Below are positions 27,401 to 36,615 of a stretch of 64,000 nt of DNA, piece after piece (position 1 is the stretch's first letter; each line of letters opens with the position of its first letter). Made by a program: the position numbers and the translations under genes. The notes beneath the pieces are model-generated. The model was not told the origin of the DNA. It did not search any database and saw only the letters and a program-made list of their open reading frames with translations. This DNA comes from Nipponacmea schrenckii. Lineage: Eukaryota; Mollusca; Gastropoda; Lottiidae. The DNA lies in contig CM060203.1 in assembly GCA_030562195.1 (NCBI GenBank), forward strand, positions 4,478,208-4,542,207, in the 5' to 3' direction.

Positions 27401-30400
27401 ATGTGAACCAGGACCTTTAGTGTACATTTGTGAACCACAGCACAAAAAGTAAATATGTGAACGACACAAAAAGTAAATGTGTTAACCACAACACTAAACG
27501 TAAACAAGTGTAAATATGTGTACCGCAACACTAGGCGTAAAAATATCAATTACAACACTTACACAAAACAAAGTAAACTTACACAAATCAAGGTCCAATT
27601 TCACAATCATACTTTAAAGAAAGTATAATTAGTCAAAGTACTATGTAACGGATTGACATGACGTAGAAATTACGAAGAAAGAATGCCAAAAAAAAAAATT
27701 AAATTGATGTATTTCTGCAAAACCACTTGCATAGGTCTTTGATACATAGATGGAGAATGAAAAATAAATGAAAGATTCTTCAAAGGAATACTGTAAAGTT
27801 CAGAGTAGTAACAACCGTCTATGTTATCAATATTTAAATCTCAATCAAGTCGAAAATAATCGTCAGGAAACAGTATTATATAGTTCAGACTTGATCAGTT
27901 TATTTTGTAAGTTGACAGACAGGATGATTTGGTAATCTCACGAGTCTTTTATCAGAATAGTCGTTAAAAATTTAATGGAACAAGACGAGCCGAGGGAAGT
28001 GTGGTGAAGTTCTGTCATTTATCTGGCGAAAGGTCTTTTATAACTGAGTGTGAGATCTCAATTAATAACTAAGAAAACTACTTGTTACTTTGATATTAGA
28101 GAATTATCTCCAAATTATATAAATACCACATATATTTGAGACAAAACTGCAAATTGGGGGAAATTTTTTATTCATTAATGGTAGCGTTATGCACAAGTAT
28201 ATTTGTGTAGCAGTCTGGTTTCACTAACTATTAGTTAGATAGGATAGTGACCAGTGATTTCCATTCTCTAATACATTCTGGTTTCTCTAACTATTAGTTA
28301 GAGAGGATAGTGACCAGTGATTTACATTCACTAATACATTCTGGTTTCACTAACTATTAGTTAGAAAGAATAGTGACCAGTGATTTACATTCTCTAATAC
28401 ATTCTGGTTTCACGAGCTATTAGTTAGAAAGAATAGTGACTAGTGATTCACATTCACTAATACATTCTGGTTTCTCTAACTATTAGTTAGATAGGATAGT
28501 GACCAGTGATTTCCATTCTCTAATACATTCTGGTTTCTCTAACTATTAGTTAGAAAGGATAGTGACCAGTGATTTACATTCTCTAATACATTCTGGTTTC
28601 ACTAAACCACCCTATTTTGAAATGGAGGGTACATATAACAAGAAACAATATTTTGGTATAACACACTTCTTTAATAACAAGGTACATAACGATTCAAAAC
28701 CACCCTATAACTTACCATGTGCGGTGTTCATATACAGACACTTATTATCACTAGTGAACACGTGTTAGGGGACATCAGACAACCCGACTAATATGATGTC
28801 TGATCACAGACACCTGTAGGAAACAAATCACAATCTGTCAGAAAAATGATGTCAAAGGGTCAAAGACAGTCAGCATTTCTCATGATTAACGTCTCGTCTG
28901 CTACAAGAAGACATAAACTGTCATCAATTTTACGCAGATTGCGAACCGACATTCTACAGTCGTTCTTGGTGCTATTTTCGCCCAACTTGAATTAACGTTC
29001 TTTCAAAGACAAGGTTATTACGATATCTGTTGAAACCATCGATCATAAATCTCAAAATCACGACTATGAATACCGTGTCTCAACTTCTATCCGTCTGAGA
29101 TTTTAATCAAAGAAATATATTCGAACGATTCATTTATAAATACGACTTGAAACAGCTCCGACTCTTTACATATAATATATCAATTACATCAATTGAACTG
29201 ATATCTGGACACAATTATATCGATAGCAATTAATTTATTAAATACCTTGCGACGTTGCAAAGAGAGTGCTCCTGTCTTTATATAGCAATGATGGTAGTAT
29301 CTATGTCTAGTTCATATGAAAGCAATGCAATGGGTGAATGAATGAATAAACGAATGAATGAACGAATCCGTCAATCTATCAATGACATGGAATCGAAACC
29401 TTAATTTGAAAGAAAAGAGTGGAAAGTTATTAGGGAATAAACCTGACAAAAGGACACCGTTCTTTGATAATATCTTAATACATTAGGAAGGCCAGTTGCT
29501 GCGATAATATTGACTTATTATCCATTCGCAGTTATCAGTTTTATGAAAATATTTGGATAATGCATTTCATTAATCATTTGTCAAACAGTGCTTGTCAACT
29601 GGAGACAATTATTAGCCTTCCATTGACTTCCATAATAACAAATATGCTTCCTGGGTATTTTAAAGGGTTTGTTTCGTCTATATTCTTGTTAAATAGATTG
29701 ATCAGAATTTATAATATTTCTTTATAAGAGCGAAATTAATACAAAACTACATGACTGACCCATTATCAAGACGTTTAGTTTCGTATGTATTATCAAGACG
29801 TCTTTTTTCCTATGCATTATCAAGACATCTTTTTCGTATGCATTATCAAGACGCATATACTTTTGTATGCATTATCAAGACGTTTACTTTTGTATGCATT
29901 ATCATGACGTCTACTTTCGTATGAATTATCAAGACGTCTACTTTTGTATGCATTATCAAGACATCTTTTTTCGTATGCATTATCAAGACGCATATACTTT
30001 CGTATGCATTATCAGGTTGTTAAATGTACTTTTTGAACAAAATTTAAAATTTGATTTTTCAGAGTTAAGGTCTAAAATATTGGTGGGCCTGGCGTGGGGT
30101 TGTGCACTAACCTTCTCTGTACCTATGTTGATAATAAATGAAGGACGAATAGTAGATGGAAGACCTCAGTGCTGGATTGAGTTTGGCCAAGATTGGATTT
30201 GGAAGGTATTTGTTATTTCTTTATGGGGTTACCACATAGGTTATTGTTCTGCCGGTTTTCTCTTTAGGTATTTCAGTGAAAAGTGCCCTAAATCCAATGG
30301 CTGGTGATATGGTGATGGAGTTATATTCAGACAATACTAGTTCTCATCATCCTACTCGTCTTTATTAGCCAGGTAGTTGAGGATCAAGAAAATACATTTT

Positions 30401-32056
30401 TTATTTCGAGAAATTCTGGATTTAAGAACGTTCGTCCTTAATGTATTATGACACCGGACCGTCAAGTGTAGCTGAATGTATTGTCTTCAAATTGTGAACA
30501 GGTGGATTCCAAAACAAACTGTGGGCAATGACTACGAAGCTTCATTTGCACTTAAACTTGGCCTTTACATTATATGACACATTATGACCAATGACCCTAT
30601 ATTTTCAGCCGTACATAACGACGATAGCTGTTGTGTTATTTATTATCCCGGCGGTGATTATAGCCGTGTGTTATATTATCATCGTGGTGATTATATGGAG
30701 AAAAACCTCATTACAGATGTCCAATACTTGTAAGACTGATAAAAGATTTATTGCTAAAGGTAAGTAAATTATAACCACACTTGGTTCGTCATTTAAAAAG
30801 ATTCAGAAGTGGTTTTCGTTCCGTACGGATACCGGAAACGCATTTAGCATCATTTGCACCATCCCGATATCCATCAACAAATTATGATGTCGTGATTTCA
30901 TACACCATTTGATGTGGATTAATGTCTTGATTTTTTGGTTTTCAGGAACATCTATTTTCGATTAAATTCCCTCAAATACATTTTTTCATTAACTGGCTGA
31001 TGTGAGACTAACAGTCTCCATAAAACCATTGGAAAGGGTCAATGTAATTCTATCTGAGACTACCATCACTAAACAAGGGAATATTTCTCCTTTGCGTTGC
31101 CTTTTCCTTCATGCACCTAAACATGACACATATAAAATTAGATTAATGTATTATATTTCAGGTGCGTTTGTATCAAATGGAAGTGTGAGAAAAGCTAAAA
31201 AATTGAAGGCATCAACAGCCTGCAGTTCTAGAGGTGTCATACCTAAAGCCAAAATAAAAACTATTAAAATGACGCTGGTAATAGTGTTAGGTGAGTTAAA
31301 CGGGGAAAAGAGCGTGTATGGAGAGAATAAACACGTTATAGCCCTTAATTGGTACGTTAATATTGTAAATATACAATAATTTCGTATGCAATAACATGTG
31401 TTTTTGAACCATGCACAATATTCTTGCAATTGATCCATAAACAAGAGCATCATAGATTTCTGAAGGAATTGACGTAAATTCTAACATCTACAAATTATGA
31501 TAAATTATCTGTGTTTCGCTACAGCCATTCATCTCGGTCAAATAATAATGTTATTGTAGCTTTATTGCTGTTTTACAGTTATTGAATATCATTCGATGGA
31601 AATCGTCCATATCTTGACCTTGTCACTTTAGTGTTTCATAGCTTTTGATCCATTGTGGGCTTCTTTTATTTTCACCTTCTCCGATGATAAGCCTAGTACC
31701 ATGGAATTATTACTGTAGACATGAATTAAAACCTTGACAATATAATTGCTGAAACATTGACTTAAAAATTAAATATTTATTACCCTGAAACATGACAATC
31801 AATCATATTTTTCATTTCAGTATTCATTATTTGCTGGAGTCCATATTTTGTATTCGACTTACTACACGTGTACAATCATTTTCCTACAACACAACAGACA
31901 GTTGCCATAAGTACCTTTATACAGAGTTTAACTCCTTTAAACAGTGCCGCTAATCCTATCATCTACTTTCTCTTTAATTCCAAAACGTGCTTCTCTTTTT
32001 TACGGTCAAAGCCTCAAGGTTCTCCTGTTACCAATATCCGATTGACAAGTATTTAA
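6469..32056 (+). CDS. CCAPR: Class A neuropeptide GPCR, CCAP receptor / neuropeptide S receptor type, 365 aa
   Basis: Seven coding exons: 6469-6573, 20862-20997, 26220-26417, 30063-30205, 30609-30759, 31162-31290 and 31821-32056. All have GT-AG borders and matching phases (0,1,1,0,1,1), for 366 codons with the stop. Residues 1-35 are an extracellular Tyr/Asp-rich N-terminus with one N-F-S sequon at residue 26. TM1 has N53 (1.50), and D81 (2.50) has its codon split by intron 2. C108 pairs with C183 of loop 2. The TM3 motif is DRF (132-134) instead of DRY. P208 lies in TM5, CWSP (292-295) in TM6 and NPIIY (332-336) in TM7. The stretches [16 protein letters not shown] and [11 protein letters not shown] are hallmarks of arthropod CCAP receptors and their vertebrate NPSR relatives. 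It is a plasma-membrane receptor, probably coupling through Gq or Gs; the ligand is inferred. The C-tail is short. Further 5' non-coding exons are possible. Confidence 0.88.
6574..9170 (+). other. GPCR intron 1, first part
   Basis: Non-coding. It contains short low-complexity runs, including a (GAAA)n microsatellite near 7809-7835 and a poly(T) run near 8219-8236. No gene is recognised. Confidence 0.5.
9171..9240 (+). repeat. 20-bp tandem repeat, 3.5 copies
   Basis: The unit GTCGGTAAATTTCGGAATCG is repeated head to tail with few changes. Related single copies lie just upstream. It is intronic. Confidence 0.75.
9860..10110 (+). repeat. Pyrimidine/ACC-rich low-complexity tract
   Basis: Imperfect repeats built on CACCCACCAACATCGATTTA and ATCCACC. 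The open frames across it are by-products of composition. Intron 1 of the GPCR. Confidence 0.65.
11412..12512 (+). mobile_element. Pearl/HINE-like non-autonomous element with tandem core (copy A)
   Basis: It begins TATACGCCCACATGAATATG, with a hairpin in the first 30 bases. It ends GTGGGCGTATG followed by the hairpin CCTTGCCTGACAAGG and TATC. Between them lie six diverged units of about 142-163 bases, each containing a version of GATTTTAATGAAACTTGG; they start near 11542, 11687, 11848, 12011, 12168 and 12310. Short terminal inverted ATACGCCC/GGGCGTAT, a 3' hairpin and a tandem core are the layout described for oyster pearl elements and other Helentron-associated elements. There is no coding capacity. 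The class assignment is inference. Confidence 0.65.
12956..13262 (+). repeat. Minisatellite, 21-25-bp unit
   Basis: Repeats of GACTTTCACAGCCTGAGCGTA and variants (TCCACAGTCTGAG) in about 12 imperfect copies, in GPCR intron 1. Units vary in length, and two sub-families alternate in the second half. Confidence 0.8.
13380..13600 (+). repeat. Degenerate ~25-bp tandem repeat
   Basis: Diverged copies of a unit like TTCTATAAAGTCTGTTTGTT. It is contiguous with the preceding minisatellite but built on a different unit. Confidence 0.6.
13620..16139 (+). other. GPCR intron 1, middle part, nothing recognised
   Basis: AT-rich intronic sequence with no repeats or frames that I can support. Confidence 0.5.
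16140..16680 (+). repeat. Minisatellite, 21-23-bp unit (AAGTCATGGCTACAAGATAG)
   Basis: About 25 imperfect copies of AAGTCATGGCTACAAGATAG, some with an added CAATAGC block. Units near a multiple of three without stops make long open frames on both strands (for example 16104-16637 on the - strand). These are by-products of the repeat and not genes. Confidence 0.85.
17186..17367. mobile_element. Fold-back element, 182 bp
   Basis: Outer ends GGAGCATAAGC and GCTTATGCTCC are perfect inverted copies. Inner arms at 17205-17240 and 17291-17330 are inverted copies over about 35 bases (core GGATATACTACTTCTAGGTT). The right arm carries about 20 extra bases. It looks like a MITE. Host duplication bases are not clear. 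Confidence 0.65.
17368..20234 (+). other. GPCR intron 1, last part
   Basis: Mostly unremarkable AT-rich intron, with a G-rich run at about 17426-17438. Confidence 0.5.
20235..20510 (+). other. Unexplained open frame of about 91 codons in GPCR intron 1
   Basis: An uninterrupted frame with mixed composition ends in TAG at 20508-20510. The peptide is polar and helical-looking and ends FYPEAWSM. No family is recognised, there is no strong start context (first codon TTG or later), and there is no consistent acceptor linking it to the receptor. It could be chance, a fragment of a retrocopied gene, or an alternative exon. Confidence 0.2.
20605..20650 (+). repeat. 27-bp direct duplication
   Basis: AATACCATTGACTAGCACCC followed by CTTACAG occurs twice back to back, about 200 bases before GPCR exon 2. 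Confidence 0.7.
21200..21360 (+). mobile_element. Pearl/HINE-like element, 5' fragment (copy B)
   Basis: It starts ATTCGCCAACATGAAGTGTG GGGCGTAA, a decayed form of the hairpin end seen in copies A and C. One core-like unit follows (GATTTTAATGCAACTTAGTG). The 3' end is missing. Confidence 0.5.
21361..23529 (+). other. GPCR intron 2, first part, nothing recognised
   Basis: No coding region, repeat array or mobile element that I can support. Confidence 0.5.
23530..26085 (+). mobile_element. Decayed CR1/L2-like LINE, split by a SINE
   Basis: Same strand as the host gene, in GPCR intron 2. Fragments in order: start of an endonuclease ([12 protein letters not shown], then [10 protein letters not shown], about 24090-24300), the beginning of a reverse transcriptase ([14 protein letters not shown], then [10 protein letters not shown], to 24868), AFDTIDHD near 25060, and YADD at 25280-25291. 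A C-terminal block follows ([37 protein letters not shown]). This motif set is usual for CR1/L2/Rex1-type LINEs. The frame is broken by several stops and shifts, and the middle of the endonuclease is deleted, so it is inactive. Confidence 0.82.
23664..24053 (+). mobile_element. tRNA-derived SINE with 12-bp target duplication
   Basis: The body is 23676-24041. It opens with a tRNA-like head, with an A-box region (TGGCTCAGTGGGTTAGACGC) and a B box (GGTTCAATCCC, 23733-23743). A conserved body follows (ATAAACCGAGGCCCCGTGTG, GCACGTTAAAGATCCC). Both sides carry CACTATAATGTC (23664-23675 and 24042-24053), so the SINE inserted into the older LINE. The head is not a tRNA gene: it lacks a proper acceptor stem and runs on into the SINE body. 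Confidence 0.85.
26516..26531 (+). repeat. (TAA)n microsatellite
   Basis: Five to six TAA units about 100 bases after GPCR exon 3. Confidence 0.6.
26540..27109 (+). other. GPCR intron 3, first part
   Basis: Nothing recognised. Confidence 0.45.
27110..27560 (+). repeat. Minisatellite, ~28-33-bp unit (GTAAATATGTGAACCACAACAC)
   Basis: About 14 imperfect copies of a unit around AATATGTGAACCACA with ACACTAAAGCGT spacers. A stretch of about 110 bases near 27200-27310 recurs near 27310-27415. Open frames on the - strand here (WFTYL repeats) come from the repeat. Confidence 0.8.
28214..28605 (+). repeat. 63-bp satellite with an internal palindrome, 6.2 copies
   Basis: Units begin at 28214, 28277, 28340, 28403, 28466, 28529 and 28592, exactly 63 bases apart. 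Each contains the palindrome CTAACTATTAGTTAG. Copies are very similar, so the array is young or homogenised. Confidence 0.88.
28606..29755 (+). other. GPCR intron 3, late part
   Basis: Mostly unremarkable. 29205-29260 is a diverged half copy of the fold-back element at 3236-3344 (GGACACAATTATATCGATAG, then CTTGCGACGTTGC). Confidence 0.5.
29758..30015 (+). repeat. ~23-bp minisatellite beside GPCR exon 4
   Basis: About eleven copies of ATGCATTATCAAGACGTCTA with CTTTTGT or TTTCGT spacers. The array stops about 45 bases before the exon 4 acceptor. From 29867 onward the repeat is open in the same frame as exon 4. Confidence 0.82.
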
Positions 32057-32116
32057 GATGTGTTCGATTCATGTGTTTTGCTGTTGAAAGAACATATTAA
32101 ATTGAAACATGTGCTC

Positions 32117-32122
32117 AATAAA
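32117..32122 (+). terminator. Poly(A) signal of the GPCR gene
   Basis: AATAAA lies 61 bases after the stop codon, directly before the satellite block begins, so the 3' UTR is short. Confidence 0.6.
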
Positions 32123-32159
32123 ATTCAAAAAGTACTATCTATCATTCTGACATCTAAAA

Positions 32160-32484
32160 GGTCTTTTTGATTCTGTTAAACTGTGCATAGGCTGCTGATA
32201 ACCGATAGTGGACATGTTTGCAGAATGTTAACGAATACCCCCAATCAAATGTCGCCTGAAGAATGTGGAAGACTGTTAAGGAAATGTGGTCATTCACCTC
32301 TAGTGCTATATTTGAAAACTGTTCGTGGATAAGGAACATTTAACTCTAGTGTTTGAGGAATGTTGACGGTTAGTGACCACTTAAATCTAGTGTAATGTTT
32401 GAAAACAGTTAATGGATAAGGAACACTTAATTCTAGCGTTTGAGGAATGTTGACGTGTATAGACCACTTACCTATAGTGTAATG
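32160..32484 (+). repeat. Diverged left edge of the 46-bp satellite
   Basis: Longer, less regular units of about 90-100 bases (GTTTGAGGAATGTTGACGGT and GTGTAATGTTTGAAAACAG) lead into the regular 46-bp array. The change suggests that the 46-bp unit arose from one half of an older compound unit. Confidence 0.65.
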
Positions 32485-35310
32485 TTTGAAAACTGGTAAT
32501 GGATAGTTGACACTAACCTCTAGTGTAATGTTTGAAGACTGGTAATGGATAGTTGACACTAACCTCTAGTGTAATGTTTGAAGACTGGTAATGGGTAGTT
32601 GACACTAACCTTTAGTGTAATGTTTGAAGACTGGTAATGGATAGTTGACACTAACCTCTAGTGTAATGTTTGAAAACTGGTAATGGATAGTTGACACTAA
32701 CCTCTAGTGTAATGTTTGAAGACTGGTAATGGATAGTTGACACTAACCTCTAGTGTAATGTTTGAAGACTGGCAATGGATAGTTGACACTTACCTCTAGT
32801 GTAATGATTGAAGACTGGTAATGGATAGTTGACACTAACCTCTAGTGTAATGTTTGAAGACTGGTAATGGATAGTTGACACTTACCTCTAGTGTAATGTT
32901 TGAAGACTGGTAATGGATAGTTGACACTAACCTCTAGTGTAATGTTTGAAGACTGGTAATGGGTAGTTGACACTTACCTCTAGTGTAATGTTTGAATACT
33001 GGTAATGGATAGTTGACACTTACCTCTAGTGTAATTTTTGAAGACTGGTAATGGATAGTTGACACTAACCTCTAGTGTAATTTTTGAAGACTGGTAATGG
33101 ATAGTTGACACTAACCTCTAGTGTAATTTTTGAAGACTGGTAATGGATAGTTGACACTAACCTCTAGTGTAATGTTTGAAGACTGGTAATGGATAGTTGA
33201 CACTAAAATCTAGTATAATGTTTGAAGACTGGTAATGGATAGTTGACACTAACCTCTAGTGTAATGTTTGAAGACTGATAATGGATAGTTGACACTTACT
33301 TATAGTTTAATGTTTGAAGACTGGTAATGGATAGTTGACACTAACCTCTAGTGTTAAGAGTGAAGAAGTTCCTAGAAACTTCTGGTAATGTTTGAAGAAT
33401 GGTAATGGATAGTTGACACCTACCTCTAGTGTAATGATTGAAGACTGGCAATGGGTAGTTGACACTAACTTCTAGTGTAATGTTTGAAGACTGGTAATGG
33501 ATAGTTGACCTTTACCTCTAGTGTAATGTTTGAAGACTGGTAATGGGTAGTTGACACTTACCTCTAATGTAATGTTTGAATACTGGTAATGGATAGTTGA
33601 CACTTACCTCTAGTGTAATTTTTGAAGACTGGTAATGGATAGATGACACTAACCTCTAGTGTAATGATTGAAGACTGGTAATGGATAGTTGACCTTTACC
33701 TCTAGTGTAATGTTTGAAGACTGGTAATGGGTAGTTGACACTAACCTCTAGTGTAATGTTTGAAGACTGGTAATGGATAGTTGACACTAACCTCTAGTGT
33801 AATGTTTGAAGACTGGTAATGGATAGTTGACACTAACCTCTAGTGTAATGATAGAAGACTGGTAATGGATAGTTGACACTTACCTCTAGTGTAATTTTTG
33901 AAGACTGGTAATGGATAGATGACACTAACCTCTAGTGTAATGATTGAAGACTGGTAATGGATAGTTGACACTTACCTATAGTTTAATGTTTGAAGACTGG
34001 TAATGGATAGTTGACACTAACCTCTAGTGTAATGTTTGGAGACTGGTAATGGATAGTTGACACTAACCTCTAGTGTAATGTTTGAAGACTGGTAATTGAT
34101 AGTTGACACTAACCTCTAGTGTAATGATAGAAGACTGGTAATGGATAGTTGACACTTACCTCTAGTGTAATTTTTGAAGACTGGTAATGGATAGATGACA
34201 CTAACCTCTAGTGTAATGATTGAAGACTGGTAATGGATAGTTGACCTTTACCTCTAGTGTAATGTTTGAAGACTGGTAATGGGTAGTTGACACTTACCTC
34301 TAATGTAATGTTTGAATACTGGTAATGGATAGTTGACACTTACCTCTAGTGTAATTTTTGAAGACTGGTAATGGATAGTTGACACTAACCTCTAGTGTAA
34401 TGTTTGAAGAATGATAATGGATAGTTGACACTAACCTCTAGTGTAATGATTGAAGACTGGTAATGGGTAGTTGACACTAACCTCTAGTGTAATGTTTGAA
34501 GACTGGTAATGGATAGTTGACACTTACCTATAGTGTAATGTTTGAAGACTGGTAATGGATAGTTGACACTAACCTTTAGTGTAATGTTTGAAGACTGGCA
34601 ATGGATAGTTGACACTAACCTCTAGTGTAATGTTTGAAGACTGGTAATGGATAGTTGACACTAACCTCTAGTGTAATGTTTGAAGACTGGTAATGAATAG
34701 TTGACACTAACCTCTAGTTTAATGTTTGAAGACTGGTAATGGATAGTTGACACTTACCTCTAGTGTAATGATTGAAGACTGGTAATGGGTAGTTGACACT
34801 AACCTCTAGTGTAATGTTTGAAGAATGGTAATGGATAGTTGACACTAACCTCTAGTGCAATGTTTGAAGAATGGTAATGCATAGTTGACACTAACCTCTA
34901 GTGTAATGATGAAGACTGGTAATGGATAGTTGACACTAACCTCTAGTGTAATTTTGAAGACTGGTAATGGATAGTGACACTAACCTCTAGTGTAATGATT
35001 GAAGACTGGTAATGGATAGTTGACCTAACCTCTAGTGTAATGTTTGAAGACTGGTAATGGGTAGTTGACACTAACCTCTAGTGTAATGTTTGAAGACTGG
35101 TAATGGATAGTTGACACTTACCTCTAGTGTAATGTTTGAAGACTGGTAATGGATAGTTGACACTAACCTCTAGTGTAATGTTTGAAGATGTAATGGATAG
35201 TTCCTAACCTCTAGTGTAATGTTGAAGAATGGTAATGGTAGTTGACACTAACCTCTAGTGTAATGTTTGAAGACTGGTAATGGATAGTTGACACTTACCT
35301 TAGTGTAATG

Positions 35311-35349
<39 letters not shown>

Positions 35350-36615
35350 CCCCTAGTGTAATGTTTGAAGACTGGTAATGGATAGTTGACACTAACCTCT
35401 AGTGTAATGTTTGAAGACTGGTAATGGATAGTTGACACTAACCTCTAGTGTAATGTTTGAAGACTGGTAATGGATAGTTGACACTTACCTCTAGTGTAAT
35501 GTTTGAAGACTGGTAATGGATAGTTGACACTAACCTCTAGTGTAATGTTTGAAGACTGGTAATGGATAGTTGACACTAACCTCTAGTGTAATGTTTGAAG
35601 ACTGGTAATTGATAGTTGACACTAACCTCTAGTGTAATGATAGAAGACTGGTAATGGATAGTTGACACTTACCTCTAGTGTAATTTTTGAAGACTGGTAA
35701 TGGATAGATGACACTAACCTCTAGTGTAATGATTGAAGACTGGTAATGGATAGTTGACCTTTACCTCTAGTGTAATGTTTGAAGACTGGTAATGGGTAGT
35801 TGACACTTACCTCTAATGTAATGTTTGAATACTGGTAATGGATAGTTGACACTTACCTCTAGTGTAATTTTTGAAGACTGGTAATGGATAGTTGACACTA
35901 ACCTCTAGTGTAATGTTTGAAGAATGATAATGGATAGTTGACACTAACCTCTAGTGTAATGATTGAAGACTGGTAATGGGTAGTTGACACTAACCTCTAG
36001 TGTAATGTTTGAAGACTGGTAATGGATAGTTGACACTTACCTATAGTGTAATGTTTGAAGACTGGTAATGGATAGTTGACACTAACCTTTAGTGTAATGT
36101 TTGAAGACTGGCAATGGATAGTTGACACTAACCTCTAGTGTAATGTTTGAAGACTGGTAATGGATAGTTGACACTAACCTCTAGTGTAATGTTTGAAGAC
36201 TGGTAATGAATAGTTGACACTAACCTCTAGTTTAATGTTTGAAGACTGGTAATGGATAGTTGACACTTACCTCTAGTGTAATGATTGAAGACTGGTAATG
36301 GGTAGTTGACACTAACCTCTAGTGTAATGTTTGAAGAATGGTAATGGATAGTTGACACTAACCTCTAGTGCAATGTTTGAAGAATGGTAATGCATAGTTG
36401 ACACTAACCTCTAGTGTAATGATAGAAGACTGGTAATGGATAGTTGAAACTTACCTCTAGTGTAATTTTTGAAGACTGGTAATGGATAGATGACACTAAC
36501 CTCTAGTGTAATGTTTGAAGACTGGTAATGGATAGTTGACACTAACCTCTAGTGTAATGTTTGAAGACTGGTAATGGATAGTTGACACTAACCTCTAGTG
36601 TAATGTTTGAAGACT
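32485..36615 (+). repeat. 46-bp satellite array, about 90 copies
   Basis: The unit is GTGTAATGTTTGAAGACTGG followed by TAATGGATAGTTGACACTAA and CCTCTA, 46 bases. Variants (TTTTTGAAG, GATAGATGACA, GACCTTTACC, ACTTACC) recur in set order, so there is a higher-order pattern. 34091-34890 matches 35604-36403 at a constant offset of 1,513 bases, including shared rare changes (GGTAATTGATAG, ATGATAATGG, GGTAATGCATAG). No coding capacity. Confidence 0.95.
34905..35350. other. Probable assembly fault inside the satellite
   Basis: From about 34905 the 46-bp units suddenly show many small deletions (TAATGATGAAG, GATAGTGACAC, AGTTCCTAACC). The stretch ends in 19 T followed directly by 20 A at 35311-35349, after which clean units resume. 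Long duplicated blocks flank it. This looks like a low-quality consensus or a forced join and not biology. Confidence 0.65.

Noticed and set aside
26930..27549. Open frames on the - strand rich in WFTYL
   Set aside because: They come from the 28-33-bp minisatellite at 27110-27560.
32485..36615. CRISPR-like regular array
   Set aside because: The repeats are head to tail with no unique spacers, in a eukaryotic genome; it is a satellite.
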